From: a virus
Strand: one strand, 5' to 3'
DNA: 63,359 nucleotides
Virus record (IMG/VR): IMGVR_UViG_3300023179_000108
Span: 1 to 63,359 of that record
How positions within the stretch are numbered: the first letter of the stretch is position 1; each line of letters begins with the position of its first letter. Position numbers and translations under genes: made by a program. The notes beneath the pieces were generated by a model that did not search any database, was not told the DNA's origin, and saw only the letters and a list, made by a program, of their open reading frames with translations. Positions 36,982 to 46,990 of the stretch are shown here, in pieces.

Positions 36982-37386
36982 ATGCCAATACCTCAAACGA
37001 TACGAGTAAATCCTTTAGATTTACAAAAAAATATTGCTATTGGGGTATCTCTTCCTTTTAATAAACCATTTAGTAGTACTTATACAACAAAAGATCAAAT
37101 TAAATCTAATTTAGTTAATTTATTACTAACTGATATAGGTGAACGAGTAATGAATCCTCTTTTTGGTTGTAATTTAAAAAGATTTATATTTGAAGGTATC
37201 ACTGATGCTAATATAGAAAGTTTAAAAATTAATTTGTTAAATAGTATATCTATTTTTATTCCTGAAATAACAGTAATAGAAATAGTTATAGCTCCTAATA
37301 CTGATTATAATTTAATAGATTTATCTATTAATTATGTTTTAAATATATCTAATACTCCTGATCAAGTAACAATACAACTTCAGTAA
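36982..37386 (+). CDS. baseplate wedge protein, gp25-like
   Basis: 134 residues, the usual size. VSLPFNKPFSSTYTTKDQIK, then LLLTDIGERVMNPLFGCNLK are the recognisable GPW/gp25 core (DIGER-x-M-x-P-x-F-G). gp25 forms part of the inner baseplate wedge. The gp6-like gene follows after 2 nt. Confidence 0.9.
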   Translation: MPIPQTIRVNPLDLQKNIAIGVSLPFNKPFSSTYTTKDQIKSNLVNLLLTDIGERVMNPLFGCNLKRFIFEGITDANIESLKINLLNSISIFIPEITVIEIVIAPNTDYNLIDLSINYVLNISNTPDQVTIQLQ

Positions 37387-37388
37387 TA

Positions 37389-39227
37389 ATGACTAACGAA
37401 GATAAAAATATATCATACTTAAATAAAAGTTTTCCTGATTTTAAGGCATCTTTGCAACAATATGCTAAAACATATTTTCCTACAATATATAATGATTTTT
37501 CAGAGGCAACTCCTGGAAACTTATTTATAGAAATGGCAGCATATGTTGGAGATGTAATGTCATTTTACTTAGATACACAAACACAAGAAAATTTTTTATT
37601 ATATGCTAAGGAAAAAGAAAACCTATATGCAATGTCCTATGTTATGGGTTATCGTCCTAAAGCATCATATGCTTCAAATACTACTGTTGATATATATCAA
37701 TTAGTTCCTTCTATTACTAGTGGTAGTATCACTACACCTGATTTTAATACTTATGGATTAATTATTCCTGTTAATACTATTATAACTTCAACTTCTACAG
37801 GTACTAAATTTTTAACTACACAGCAAGTAGATTTTACAAATACAGGAAGTGCAGAAATAACATTTGTAGATTCTAATTATTACTTATTTAAAAAATCAAT
37901 TCCTGCTATTTCAGCTGAAATAAAGTCAACTGTTGTTAATATACCCGCTAATCAAAAATTTGCTACTACTAATATTACTGACACTAATATTATTCAAATA
38001 TTAAACATAACATCAAGTGATGGTAATATATGGTATGAAGTACCATACTTAGCTCAATCAACAATATATCAAAAAATTGCTAATCCTAACTATAATACTG
38101 ATCAAGTACCTTATTTACTAAAGTTACAAAGAGTACCTCGTCGTTTTGTGTCTAGAATATTGTCTGACAACACATTACAATTAGAATTTGGGGCTGGCTT
38201 ATCTACTAATAAAACTGATTCTCAAATTATCCCAACTCCAGATAATATTCAATTAGGATTAGTACCTGGAATATCATTATTGACTAATAATTATAATGAA
38301 GCATCGGTATTTTTTACTCAAGAATATGGATTAGCCCCTGCTGGTAATTTAACTATAAAGTATTTAGTAGGAGGTGGAATAACATCCAATGTCCCTGCTA
38401 ATGATTTAACTATTATAGATACATCTGGCATTTATTTTAAAAATGGTAATCCAGGAGGTGGATTAGCTACTACTGTATTAAGTAGTGTAGTTTCAAATAA
38501 TCCAACTCCATCAGTAGGAGGAAGAAATGGTGATACTATTGATGAAATAAGACAAAATGCATTATATGCTTATTCAACACAGTTACGAGCTATAACTAAA
38601 GATGATTATATAACTAGAGCTTTAGCTATGCCTGCTGATTATGGTGTTATATCTAAAGTATATATATCACAAGATTTTAATAGAAATTCTCAACAAACTG
38701 TAGCTCTTACTCAACAAAATAACCCATTAGCTTTAGATTTATATGTTTTATCTTATAATAGTAGTAAACAAATCACAGTAGCTTCTACAACATTAAAACA
38801 AAATTTAATAACTTATCTTAATCAATATAGATCAATAACAGATGCTATTAATATTAGAGATGCTTATTATATTAATATAGGTGTTAATTTTGATATTACA
38901 ATTTTAAGTGGATATTCAAATAAAGAAATATTAACGTCTTGTATAACTATTTTACAAGATCATTTTAATATTGATAAATGGCAAATTAATCAACCTATAA
39001 TATTATCAGAAATAACATCTAAATTATTACAAGTAAGAGGAGTACAATCAGTAATTAAAATAGAAATTACAAATAAACAAGATAACACAGGAACTATCTA
39101 TTCACAATATGGTTATGATATAGCAGGTGCTACTAAAAATGGTAATGTTTACCCATCAATGGATCCTGCTATTTTTGAAGTAAGATACCCTAATACAGAT
39201 ATTCAAGGTAGAGTTGTTACTGTTTAA
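37389..39227 (+). CDS. baseplate wedge protein, gp6/baseplate J-like
   Basis: 612 residues. N-terminal FIEMAAYVGDVMSFYLDTQT and later GGRNGDTIDEIRQNALYAYS with AITKDDYITRALAMP are typical of T4 gp6 / baseplate J wedge proteins; the C-terminal part (INIGVNFDITILSGYSNKEI) fits too. gp6 makes the ring that joins wedges. Adjacent to gp25 as in T4-like genomes. Confidence 0.88.
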   Translation: MTNEDKNISYLNKSFPDFKASLQQYAKTYFPTIYNDFSEATPGNLFIEMAAYVGDVMSFYLDTQTQENFLLYAKEKENLYAMSYVMGYRPKASYASNTTVDIYQLVPSITSGSITTPDFNTYGLIIPVNTIITSTSTGTKFLTTQQVDFTNTGSAEITFVDSNYYLFKKSIPAISAEIKSTVVNIPANQKFATTNITDTNIIQILNITSSDGNIWYEVPYLAQSTIYQKIANPNYNTDQVPYLLKLQRVPRRFVSRILSDNTLQLEFGAGLSTNKTDSQIIPTPDNIQLGLVPGISLLTNNYNEASVFFTQEYGLAPAGNLTIKYLVGGGITSNVPANDLTIIDTSGIYFKNGNPGGGLATTVLSSVVSNNPTPSVGGRNGDTIDEIRQNALYAYSTQLRAITKDDYITRALAMPADYGVISKVYISQDFNRNSQQTVALTQQNNPLALDLYVLSYNSSKQITVASTTLKQNLITYLNQYRSITDAINIRDAYYINIGVNFDITILSGYSNKEILTSCITILQDHFNIDKWQINQPIILSEITSKLLQVRGVQSVIKIEITNKQDNTGTIYSQYGYDIAGATKNGNVYPSMDPAIFEVRYPNTDIQGRVVTV

Positions 39228-39240
39228 AAATTATATGTTA

Positions 39241-39251
39241 TTATATTTATG
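39241..39251 (+). promoter_or_regulatory. late-type promoter box
   Basis: TTATATTTATG upstream of 39269. Confidence 0.45.
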
Positions 39252-39268
39252 TATAGTAACTATTATAT

Positions 39269-40366
39269 ATGGCTATTTACAAAATATTTCCTGAAAAAAC
39301 TGCTACTTTATATTCTTATTATCCTAGCTTAAACACAGGATTAGATGAAATACTAGAAATTAGTACATATTATTCAATAACAGGTACTGGTGAAGTATCT
39401 CGTGCTTTACTTAAATTCCCATCAGATCAAATAACAGATATTATCACTAATAAAATATTAGGAAATACTTTTGATACTTATTTAAGATTATATTTAGCAA
39501 ATGCTTCTGAAATTCCTTTAAATTATACACTGTTTACTCATCCTCTTTCAGCAAATTGGAATCAAGGAACAGGAAGATTAGGAAATGTACCTCAAACTAC
39601 AAATGGAGTAAGTTGGGCTTATACTTTAGAATCAGGTAGTGGTGCTTGGATTATTAATCCTTTTACTAATGGTTCTACAGGCTCATATAGTGGAACTAAT
39701 TATGGTGGTGGAACATGGTTAACAAGCTCATTATATCAATCAACTCAATCTTTTACTAATATATCTTCTAAAGATATAGAAATAAAAACTACAAATACTG
39801 TAAAAGCATGGTATAGTAGTTCTATTTCTAATTATGGATTTATACTAAAACATTCTTCTTCTTTAGAATTTACTACAGCTTCTAAATTTGAACTAAAATA
39901 TTTCTCAGCTGAAACACATACTATTTATCCTCCATGTTTAGAATTTAGGTGGGATGATTCAGTATATTCTACAGGATCATTAACAGTAGTTACATCAAGT
40001 TATTTTAATTTAGTATTAAACAATAATAAAGGAGAATATCAACAAGGATCAGTACAACGTTTTAGAGTTAAAGTTAGAGATTTATATCCTTCTGTAGCGT
40101 TTAGATCAACATTAAGTTTTGCTAATTCAAAAGCATTACCTACTTCTTCATATTGGTCAATAAAAGATTTGGATACTGAAGAAATTGTCGTAGATTATGA
40201 CACATCATATACTAAATTAAGTTGTGACAGTGGAGGTAATTATTTTGATGTTTATATGAATGGGTTAGAGCCTGAACGTTACTATAAAATACTTATAAAA
40301 ACTATTTTATCTGATAATGAAGTAGTAATATCAGACAATAATTATATATTTAAAGTTATAAGATAA
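39269..40366 (+). CDS. virion structural protein with DNRLRE-like jelly roll
   Basis: 365 residues. IFPEKTATLYSYYPSLNTGL then EVSRALLKFP near the start matches DNRLRE-type domains, carbohydrate-binding-like jelly rolls. The second half has beta strands typical of wedge/tail proteins. Position in the T4 order suggests a gp7/gp8-like wedge role. Confidence 0.65.
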   Translation: MAIYKIFPEKTATLYSYYPSLNTGLDEILEISTYYSITGTGEVSRALLKFPSDQITDIITNKILGNTFDTYLRLYLANASEIPLNYTLFTHPLSANWNQGTGRLGNVPQTTNGVSWAYTLESGSGAWIINPFTNGSTGSYSGTNYGGGTWLTSSLYQSTQSFTNISSKDIEIKTTNTVKAWYSSSISNYGFILKHSSSLEFTTASKFELKYFSAETHTIYPPCLEFRWDDSVYSTGSLTVVTSSYFNLVLNNNKGEYQQGSVQRFRVKVRDLYPSVAFRSTLSFANSKALPTSSYWSIKDLDTEEIVVDYDTSYTKLSCDSGGNYFDVYMNGLEPERYYKILIKTILSDNEVVISDNNYIFKVIR

Positions 40367-40710
40367 TGTCTCAAATACCAGTACAAAAAACTGTATTTAA
40401 TAAAAGTACATATACTAGAGTAATTGATACTCAATTTAGTCAATTATTACTTCAAGGAGAAGAAGAAGAAACTCCCTCATTTACTATTGATGATTTTTTT
40501 GAATTATACGATCAATTATTTTATCAAATACCAAGAGAAGGAGAAACTAATTCACATCAATATATTTTACAACGTGAAGCTGATTATTTAGGAGTTAATA
40601 TTAATCAAGACGATGTTCAAGCTTTATTAGATGAAATTACAGCTTTAAGACAACAAGTACTTGATTCACAAACAATCATAAATGATTTATCTAGAACAAC
40701 AAGATTATAA
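40366..40710 (+). CDS. virion-cluster protein, 114 aa
   Basis: FTIDDFFELYDQLFYQIPRE and a Gln/Leu coiled-coil end. Resembles short proteins that precede the giant structural gene in related phages. Overlaps both neighbours by 1 nt. Confidence 0.65.
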   Translation: MSQIPVQKTVFNKSTYTRVIDTQFSQLLLQGEEEETPSFTIDDFFELYDQLFYQIPREGETNSHQYILQREADYLGVNINQDDVQALLDEITALRQQVLDSQTIINDLSRTTRL

Positions 40711-43700
40711 TGGCGGATAATATTAAAATAGTAGGTGAAATTTTAGAAACACAACAGATATCTCGTTATTCTGATGAAGATCTTAATTTACTTTTTCCTG
40801 AATTATTAAAAGAAAATTTTGGTCAACAAAATGACTATATTGAATATTTTGTATATGATGCTGGAAATAATCTTTTAAATACTAATTATTTATATAAAGA
40901 TTTTAAACTTCCATCAACATCATATATAAATCCAGCTAGTGGTTCTTTACCTATAATTGAAATTGATCCTGTAAAAGATCTTCAAAATTTAGGATACTCA
41001 TCAGGAGAATTTATAGTACAATATAATTTTTTTAATAATAAAGTTTCTAATGCTCAAGAAACAGGATTATTTATTAAAGAAATATCAGCAGATAGAACAG
41101 AATTAAGAGTAGGATCTACTGTTTTAACTAATAAACAAATTGAGGATGTAACCTTAAATATTATAAATGAATATACAGGCTCATCTTATTTTATTGATTA
41201 TTTAGCTAATTTTGGAACTAATCAACAAGTAATAATAGTAAATGTTGCTTTAAATAAAATTGAATCTGGCTATGAAATTTTTCTTAAATTATACCAACCA
41301 TTAGATATTACTATTCAAGAAAAAGCAACGTTGTGGATTGTCAAAGAAAAAGTTAATCCTTATTCTTTTAATATTAATCTTGATAAATTAATAATACCAG
41401 CTCCGGGTCCTCAATTAAGAGGTCCTAATTTTAATATACCAATTCCTAATCAAAATAATGTTTCTACTGCTTATCAAAATTATAATAATTTAATTACAAA
41501 TACTAGTGCTTCATATCAACAGCTTTTAAGTTTAATAACTTCACAAAGTATTGATATAAACATAGATTATAGTAATTTTGCTAATTTTTCTTTCTTTGGT
41601 TCTGCTGAACAGCGTGTACTAAATTTTTACAATAAAGTAAAAGAAATTGAAGATTATAAAACTAATATAGCCGCATATACAGCGTTAACTTCTAGTAGAC
41701 CTAATTTAAAAAATGATTTAAATTTAGCTACAGCTAGTATTAATAATATAATAGCTAACTTTGATGGGTTTGAATATTATTTATATTTTGAAAGTGGATC
41801 TTTAACATCTTCTGTTGATTATGGTGTAACTCCATATCCTAAATCTGGTTCTAATTTACCTTATACTTTATATCCTACCGGATCAGCATCAACTTCAATT
41901 TGGTTAAGTTATACCACAGACAATGCTGCTGAATGGGATGAATATAATCAAAATTATATAGTTAATACATTACCTGCTTTTTTAAAAGATGACACTAATA
42001 ATGATTCCTATATTACTTTCCTTAATATGGTAGGCCATTATTTTGATAATATATGGATATTTTTACAATCAGTTACTGATATTAATTTAGCAAATAATAA
42101 TTTAGAGCAAGGTGTTTCTAAAGACTTAGTATATTATGTTTTACAATCTTTAGGAGTTAAATTATATAATAAGTATGGTGATAGTAATGATTTTAAATTT
42201 TTAATAGGTAATAACACAGGTAGTAGTACTTTTGATAATAACTTCACCCCTACAGGTTCTTATTTAAATAATATTCCACGCAAAGATTTACTTGCAGAAT
42301 CATATAAACGAATTTATCATAATTTACCTTTACTTTTAAAAACTAAAGGTACAGCTTATGGATTACAAACCTTAATATCTACTTTTGGTATTCCTAATTT
42401 ACCATACTCAACTAGCTATGATACTAATGGAAGTGCTTCTTATTTTTATGTTACATCATCTACAGGATCTGGTATTACAAGTAGTATATTAAGTATAAAA
42501 GAATATGGTGGTGATTTAAAAACAAGTATGCTAGATGAGTATAATAATGATAAAATACGAATTGTTTCTAGTTCTATAGTAACAGGTAGTGTATTATCTC
42601 CTTATATTAGCGTACAAACAATAAGTTCATCTTTATTTAGAACAAATGATTTACATTATGTAGACATTTCATTTTCGCCTGAAACACAAATTGATGCTTA
42701 TGCTTCTGCTTCTATAGCAGCTGCTAATCCAACATGGAAATTAGATGATTATATAGGAGATCCTGGTTATTTATATAGTAGTTCATACTCTGATTTAAAT
42801 ATTCAAAAAAATACCTATTATAATTTCACAGCATCATATATGGATTATACTGGATTTATTCGCTTAATTCAGTTTTTTGATAATGCTTTATTTAAAATGT
42901 TAAAAGATTTTGTTCCTGCAAGAGCAAATCTTTCAACAGGTATTACTATTAGTTCTCCAGTACTAGAAAGAAATAAATGGTCTTATGCTAATCCATCAGA
43001 TACTTCTAAAGTAGATTCTAAAGATGGAACAATAGAAGGACCTACTATAGAAAGTGAATATACTAACTTATATACAGGATTATCTGGAGATAAGATAGCC
43101 TATTATGACGGTAATATTACAGGTAGTAATATTAATGTATATTCTTATTTTGTAAGTGGAAATTTAAATCCTTATTTATATAATTTTACTAATTGGAATA
43201 ATGGGCATCCAAGTGAAAGTATAGATTTATATAAGTTTGGTTTTTCTGATTTTAACATATTATTTAATAATGTATCTCAAAGTAGAGAATCATTAATTCG
43301 TAAAAAAATAGAACCTATTTATGTAATGAATAGTCCTTTAAGTTTATCAGGATATTCATCTAGTTATTATGCTGAGTTACAAGATTCATATTTAAGTTTA
43401 AAATCACATCAAACATCTCGTTATGAAGGTGTTAAATTAACTAGCTTAAAATACAACACATATACTAGTGCGTCATATACAGGTTCAAATGGAATAACTG
43501 TTCAAAATGGAGATATATCTTTTGGTAAAACTGCTGTTATAGATAAAAATGTTAAAAAAATAGGATTATTTACTGAAATAAAAGAAAATATATATTTACC
43601 AAAACGTAATAATGTTATATTAAAATATCTTGTAGATGGAGAAGGTGGATTAACAGAACTTAATGAACGTAATAAAAATTGGCATGAATTACAAAGAACA

Positions 43701-45278
43701 TTTATAGCAGGAGATACATTAGATGTTTCATTATTCAATGTTCAAAATAATCAAAAAACAACAAACGGTACTAAACTTATCTTTGACAGTGGATATGCTT
43801 ATTATCCAATACTTTATTTTAGTTCTTGCGATAAAGATCCAAAAATATATTTTGAAAGTACAGATGAATTAAAAGCTTATTCTTTACAAGCTATAAATGG
43901 TCTTTCACCTAAAACAATAAATGGGTATGATACTAATAAATATCCTATAACAAACGGAAAGGTATATAATATATTTGATACTGTAATAGAAGGATCTAGT
44001 TATTATACTATAGGTTCTATTTCAAATCAACTATTTCCTTCATACTCAGTTCAAGAATCAGGAAACCATAAAGCTAATGGTAATTTTACATTAGATGTAA
44101 GTACAACTAATAATGGTCAAACACAAATGGTTTGGAGTTTTTCTATTTACAAAAATGAAACTGAATTATTCAAACAAATAGCTAATCTTAATTTATCAAC
44201 AACATTTAATCCTGTTGAACAATCTCCATACTATACAAGATTTCCTTGTAGAGAAACTACATCAAATTTAAATATACCTGGAACTTTATTAGGCACATTA
44301 ACATTTGCTATTGCCGGTACTAATTTTAACATTGGAGATAATATATATTCTTACAATCTTTATAAATTTAAAACAGATTGTAATGTTTCTGGCTACTCAA
44401 CTTTTTATTCAAAAGCTTCATCTATTTCATTATATCCTTTCCCAGAATGTAATGATCAATGCGAAACAGGATATGCTAATATTTGGGGAGGTACTACAGG
44501 AGAATCATCATATATACTATACGATATACCTAATTTTACTTTAAATCCAAGTGGTAGAGCATCTTACAATTTTAGTATAGATCTTCCTAATATTTCTGGA
44601 GTAACAAAAAATGATTATATTATTCCTAAACTAGTATTAGAATCAACATCAACTACTAATTATACAGCTTCTATAACTGAAGGAAGTTTTACAGTAAGTT
44701 CGCTAGCAACTCAAATAGGATATGCTAATGCTTCTTGTCCTTATTTTAGCTCACCTTCAATATCAGCCTCTGTAGCAGCTAATGATAGAAGTACAATAAC
44801 TTTTAGTAGTGAATTAAGTAATTTTCATGATAAAAATTATACTTTTATTCCTAATCCTATTTATACAGGATCTCTTGGAATTTTAGCACCAAATAGTTTA
44901 TATCCTACTTATAAAGATGTTGATTATCCTTTTGCTATTAAACCTTTTGATATTATATTGACATATCTTTCTGATGGATCTTATGTTGAATCGCGAGTGT
45001 TAAAAGTTAGTACATCAAGTAGTCTTTTACAGGTAACATTAGATACTCTTATGTCTACTACTCAAATCTCTAATTTTCAATCAGGTTCATACCAAAGATT
45101 TTTAATATTAAGTAGAAAAGAAGATGAAACAAATGCTTATGTGACATTTAAAAAACGTGAAGGAGATACATCATATGGATTTGTTATTCCTTCTAATATA
45201 TCTCCTGATTTTCTTAATAATATAGATACTATAACTCGTGAGGTAAAACAAAGATTAATTAATGAACAATTATTATAA
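40710..45278 (+). CDS. giant virion structural protein (1522 aa), baseplate or tail-fibre-like
   Basis: The largest gene. Beta-rich, Ser/Thr/Asn/Tyr-rich throughout, with no Cys cluster until about residue 1250. YKRIYHNLPLLLKTKGTAYG then LQTLISTFGIPNLPYST (near 530-570) is a block I recall from large baseplate-associated proteins of T4-like environmental phages. Likely a gp7/gp10-type wedge or a fibre anchor. Single continuous frame, no frameshift seen. Confidence 0.7.
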   Translation: MADNIKIVGEILETQQISRYSDEDLNLLFPELLKENFGQQNDYIEYFVYDAGNNLLNTNYLYKDFKLPSTSYINPASGSLPIIEIDPVKDLQNLGYSSGEFIVQYNFFNNKVSNAQETGLFIKEISADRTELRVGSTVLTNKQIEDVTLNIINEYTGSSYFIDYLANFGTNQQVIIVNVALNKIESGYEIFLKLYQPLDITIQEKATLWIVKEKVNPYSFNINLDKLIIPAPGPQLRGPNFNIPIPNQNNVSTAYQNYNNLITNTSASYQQLLSLITSQSIDINIDYSNFANFSFFGSAEQRVLNFYNKVKEIEDYKTNIAAYTALTSSRPNLKNDLNLATASINNIIANFDGFEYYLYFESGSLTSSVDYGVTPYPKSGSNLPYTLYPTGSASTSIWLSYTTDNAAEWDEYNQNYIVNTLPAFLKDDTNNDSYITFLNMVGHYFDNIWIFLQSVTDINLANNNLEQGVSKDLVYYVLQSLGVKLYNKYGDSNDFKFLIGNNTGSSTFDNNFTPTGSYLNNIPRKDLLAESYKRIYHNLPLLLKTKGTAYGLQTLISTFGIPNLPYSTSYDTNGSASYFYVTSSTGSGITSSILSIKEYGGDLKTSMLDEYNNDKIRIVSSSIVTGSVLSPYISVQTISSSLFRTNDLHYVDISFSPETQIDAYASASIAAANPTWKLDDYIGDPGYLYSSSYSDLNIQKNTYYNFTASYMDYTGFIRLIQFFDNALFKMLKDFVPARANLSTGITISSPVLERNKWSYANPSDTSKVDSKDGTIEGPTIESEYTNLYTGLSGDKIAYYDGNITGSNINVYSYFVSGNLNPYLYNFTNWNNGHPSESIDLYKFGFSDFNILFNNVSQSRESLIRKKIEPIYVMNSPLSLSGYSSSYYAELQDSYLSLKSHQTSRYEGVKLTSLKYNTYTSASYTGSNGITVQNGDISFGKTAVIDKNVKKIGLFTEIKENIYLPKRNNVILKYLVDGEGGLTELNERNKNWHELQRTFIAGDTLDVSLFNVQNNQKTTNGTKLIFDSGYAYYPILYFSSCDKDPKIYFESTDELKAYSLQAINGLSPKTINGYDTNKYPITNGKVYNIFDTVIEGSSYYTIGSISNQLFPSYSVQESGNHKANGNFTLDVSTTNNGQTQMVWSFSIYKNETELFKQIANLNLSTTFNPVEQSPYYTRFPCRETTSNLNIPGTLLGTLTFAIAGTNFNIGDNIYSYNLYKFKTDCNVSGYSTFYSKASSISLYPFPECNDQCETGYANIWGGTTGESSYILYDIPNFTLNPSGRASYNFSIDLPNISGVTKNDYIIPKLVLESTSTTNYTASITEGSFTVSSLATQIGYANASCPYFSSPSISASVAANDRSTITFSSELSNFHDKNYTFIPNPIYTGSLGILAPNSLYPTYKDVDYPFAIKPFDIILTYLSDGSYVESRVLKVSTSSSLLQVTLDTLMSTTQISNFQSGSYQRFLILSRKEDETNAYVTFKKREGDTSYGFVIPSNISPDFLNNIDTITREVKQRLINEQLL

Positions 45279-45288
45279 GTTTTAAAAT

Positions 45289-45303
45289 TAATATATTTAT
45301 AAT
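45289..45303 (+). promoter_or_regulatory. late-type promoter box
   Basis: AATATATTTATAATA upstream of 45323. Confidence 0.5.
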
Positions 45304-45322
45304 AGATACAATATAAAAAACT

Positions 45323-45985
45323 ATGGCAATTTTAAATCCTGCAACAGTTACTGTAGATGCAATATTAACAATAAAAGGTCGTGAGTTATTGGCTCGCAAT
45401 GACGGTTCTTTTCAAATTACTCAATTTGCTTTAGCTGATGATGAAATTGACTATACTTTATATAACCCAACTCATCCATCAGGTTCAGCATTTTATGGAC
45501 AAGCTATTGAAAATACTCCAGTATTAGAAGCTATTCCTGATGAATCTCAAGTAATGAGATATAAATTAGTAACTTTACCTCGTGGTACTTCTAAGTTACC
45601 TGTTATTAATCTTGGTTATACTACAATCTCATTACGTCAAGGTGCTTCATTAACTATTACACCTCAAACACTTAATTATCTTGGATCTACAAGTACGTTT
45701 GAAGCTAATGGATACACAGCTACAATTGCTGATTCTCGCTTAGTATCTACATTCACTGGTACTGGTATTACTACAACAACTCCTATCCAAGATTTAAATA
45801 CAACTACAGGAACTGTATTATCTGTAACTCAAGTAGGTACTTCATTCACTCTAACTGGTACTACAATTAATACATTATTTGGTACTAGTTTAACTCAATT
45901 ATCTACTACTATTACTGTTATTGGTAGAGATAGTGGTGCTAGAGTAACTATTCCTCTTAATATTATAAAAGTATCAACAACTTAA
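45323..45985 (+). CDS. virion structural protein, 220 aa
   Basis: TVDAILTIKGRELLARNDGS, ITQFALADDEIDYTLYNPTH and PSGSAFYGQAIENTPVLEA form a well conserved N-terminal block of marine T4-like phage structural proteins. The C-terminal Thr-rich half is an immunoglobulin-like or fibre segment. Probably a tail/baseplate decoration. Confidence 0.75.
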   Translation: MAILNPATVTVDAILTIKGRELLARNDGSFQITQFALADDEIDYTLYNPTHPSGSAFYGQAIENTPVLEAIPDESQVMRYKLVTLPRGTSKLPVINLGYTTISLRQGASLTITPQTLNYLGSTSTFEANGYTATIADSRLVSTFTGTGITTTTPIQDLNTTTGTVLSVTQVGTSFTLTGTTINTLFGTSLTQLSTTITVIGRDSGARVTIPLNIIKVSTT

Positions 45986-45997
45986 TTTAAATAAAAT

Positions 45998-46987
45998 ATG
46001 TCATTTTCAAGATACAACCCAGAAGATTCTGTAATTAGTGCTGAATCCGTTGTACGCGGCGCTTGGAGCTCAGACAGTAATCAGTTATCTACTTTCCAAA
46101 CTGCCAGCTCATATACTGAATATTATTTAGATGTATATAATGGAGATCCAGCTTCAGCTGCTTCATCAGTACAATTTAGTATTCAATATGGTAATTTACA
46201 AGGCTCCGGATCGGCTTTAATTAATAATAATGTTCCTGGTCTTACTCCATCTCGTGTTGTTTATGGTCAATATAGAAATTTAGTTTATGGTACTGAAACA
46301 ACAAACTTTAGCTTTGATAATGGTACTACAATAGCAAACGATATATTTGTAATTAATATAGCTCGTTCTCGTTATAAAGAATCATTATATCCTGGTTCTT
46401 TTAATTTAACATTAGGTAGTGGAAGTAATGGTTTTATTAGATTAACTGATGATAGTGGTACTACAAGTTTAACTCGATATATTGGAGAAAATAGAGTATT
46501 TTATATTATTAGTGGAAGTAATGGTAACGCTTATACAGCAGCCGCTTCTGCTTCATATTATGGAATGATGTTTCCTGATTTAGATATTATAATACTAAAT
46601 GCTTCTTCTTCAGCGACTGTTAATTTAAAAAATTATTTTACCCCATTAACCACTACTACTTCTTCTGCTCAAAATAATCACATTAAGTTATATAATTCAA
46701 TAGTTAGTGGATCTTCATTTCAATTAAAATCAGAAGAAACAGTATCATCACGTTATTTCTTTACTAGAATTAAAAATAGTGAATTTAATTATACTACTAA
46801 TCCATCTATTATAGATAATAATGGTAATTTATTATATTCAACATTAATCAATAATCCACAAACATACATTACATCTGTAGGTATGTATAATGATAATAAT
46901 GAATTACTTGCTGTGGCTAAGTTAAGTAAGCCATTAACAAAAGATTTCACAAAAGAAGCTTTGATTAGAATCAAATTAGATTATTAA
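45998..46987 (+). CDS. virion structural protein, 329 aa
   Basis: FSRYNPEDSVISAESVVRGA and VVYGQYRNLVYGTETTNFSF are blocks seen in large-phage structural proteins. The C-terminal module ITSVGMYNDNNELLAVAKLS is shared with the 48886 protein. Likely exposed on the tail or baseplate. Confidence 0.72.
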   Translation: MSFSRYNPEDSVISAESVVRGAWSSDSNQLSTFQTASSYTEYYLDVYNGDPASAASSVQFSIQYGNLQGSGSALINNNVPGLTPSRVVYGQYRNLVYGTETTNFSFDNGTTIANDIFVINIARSRYKESLYPGSFNLTLGSGSNGFIRLTDDSGTTSLTRYIGENRVFYIISGSNGNAYTAAASASYYGMMFPDLDIIILNASSSATVNLKNYFTPLTTTTSSAQNNHIKLYNSIVSGSSFQLKSEETVSSRYFFTRIKNSEFNYTTNPSIIDNNGNLLYSTLINNPQTYITSVGMYNDNNELLAVAKLSKPLTKDFTKEALIRIKLDY

Positions 46988-46990
46988 TGC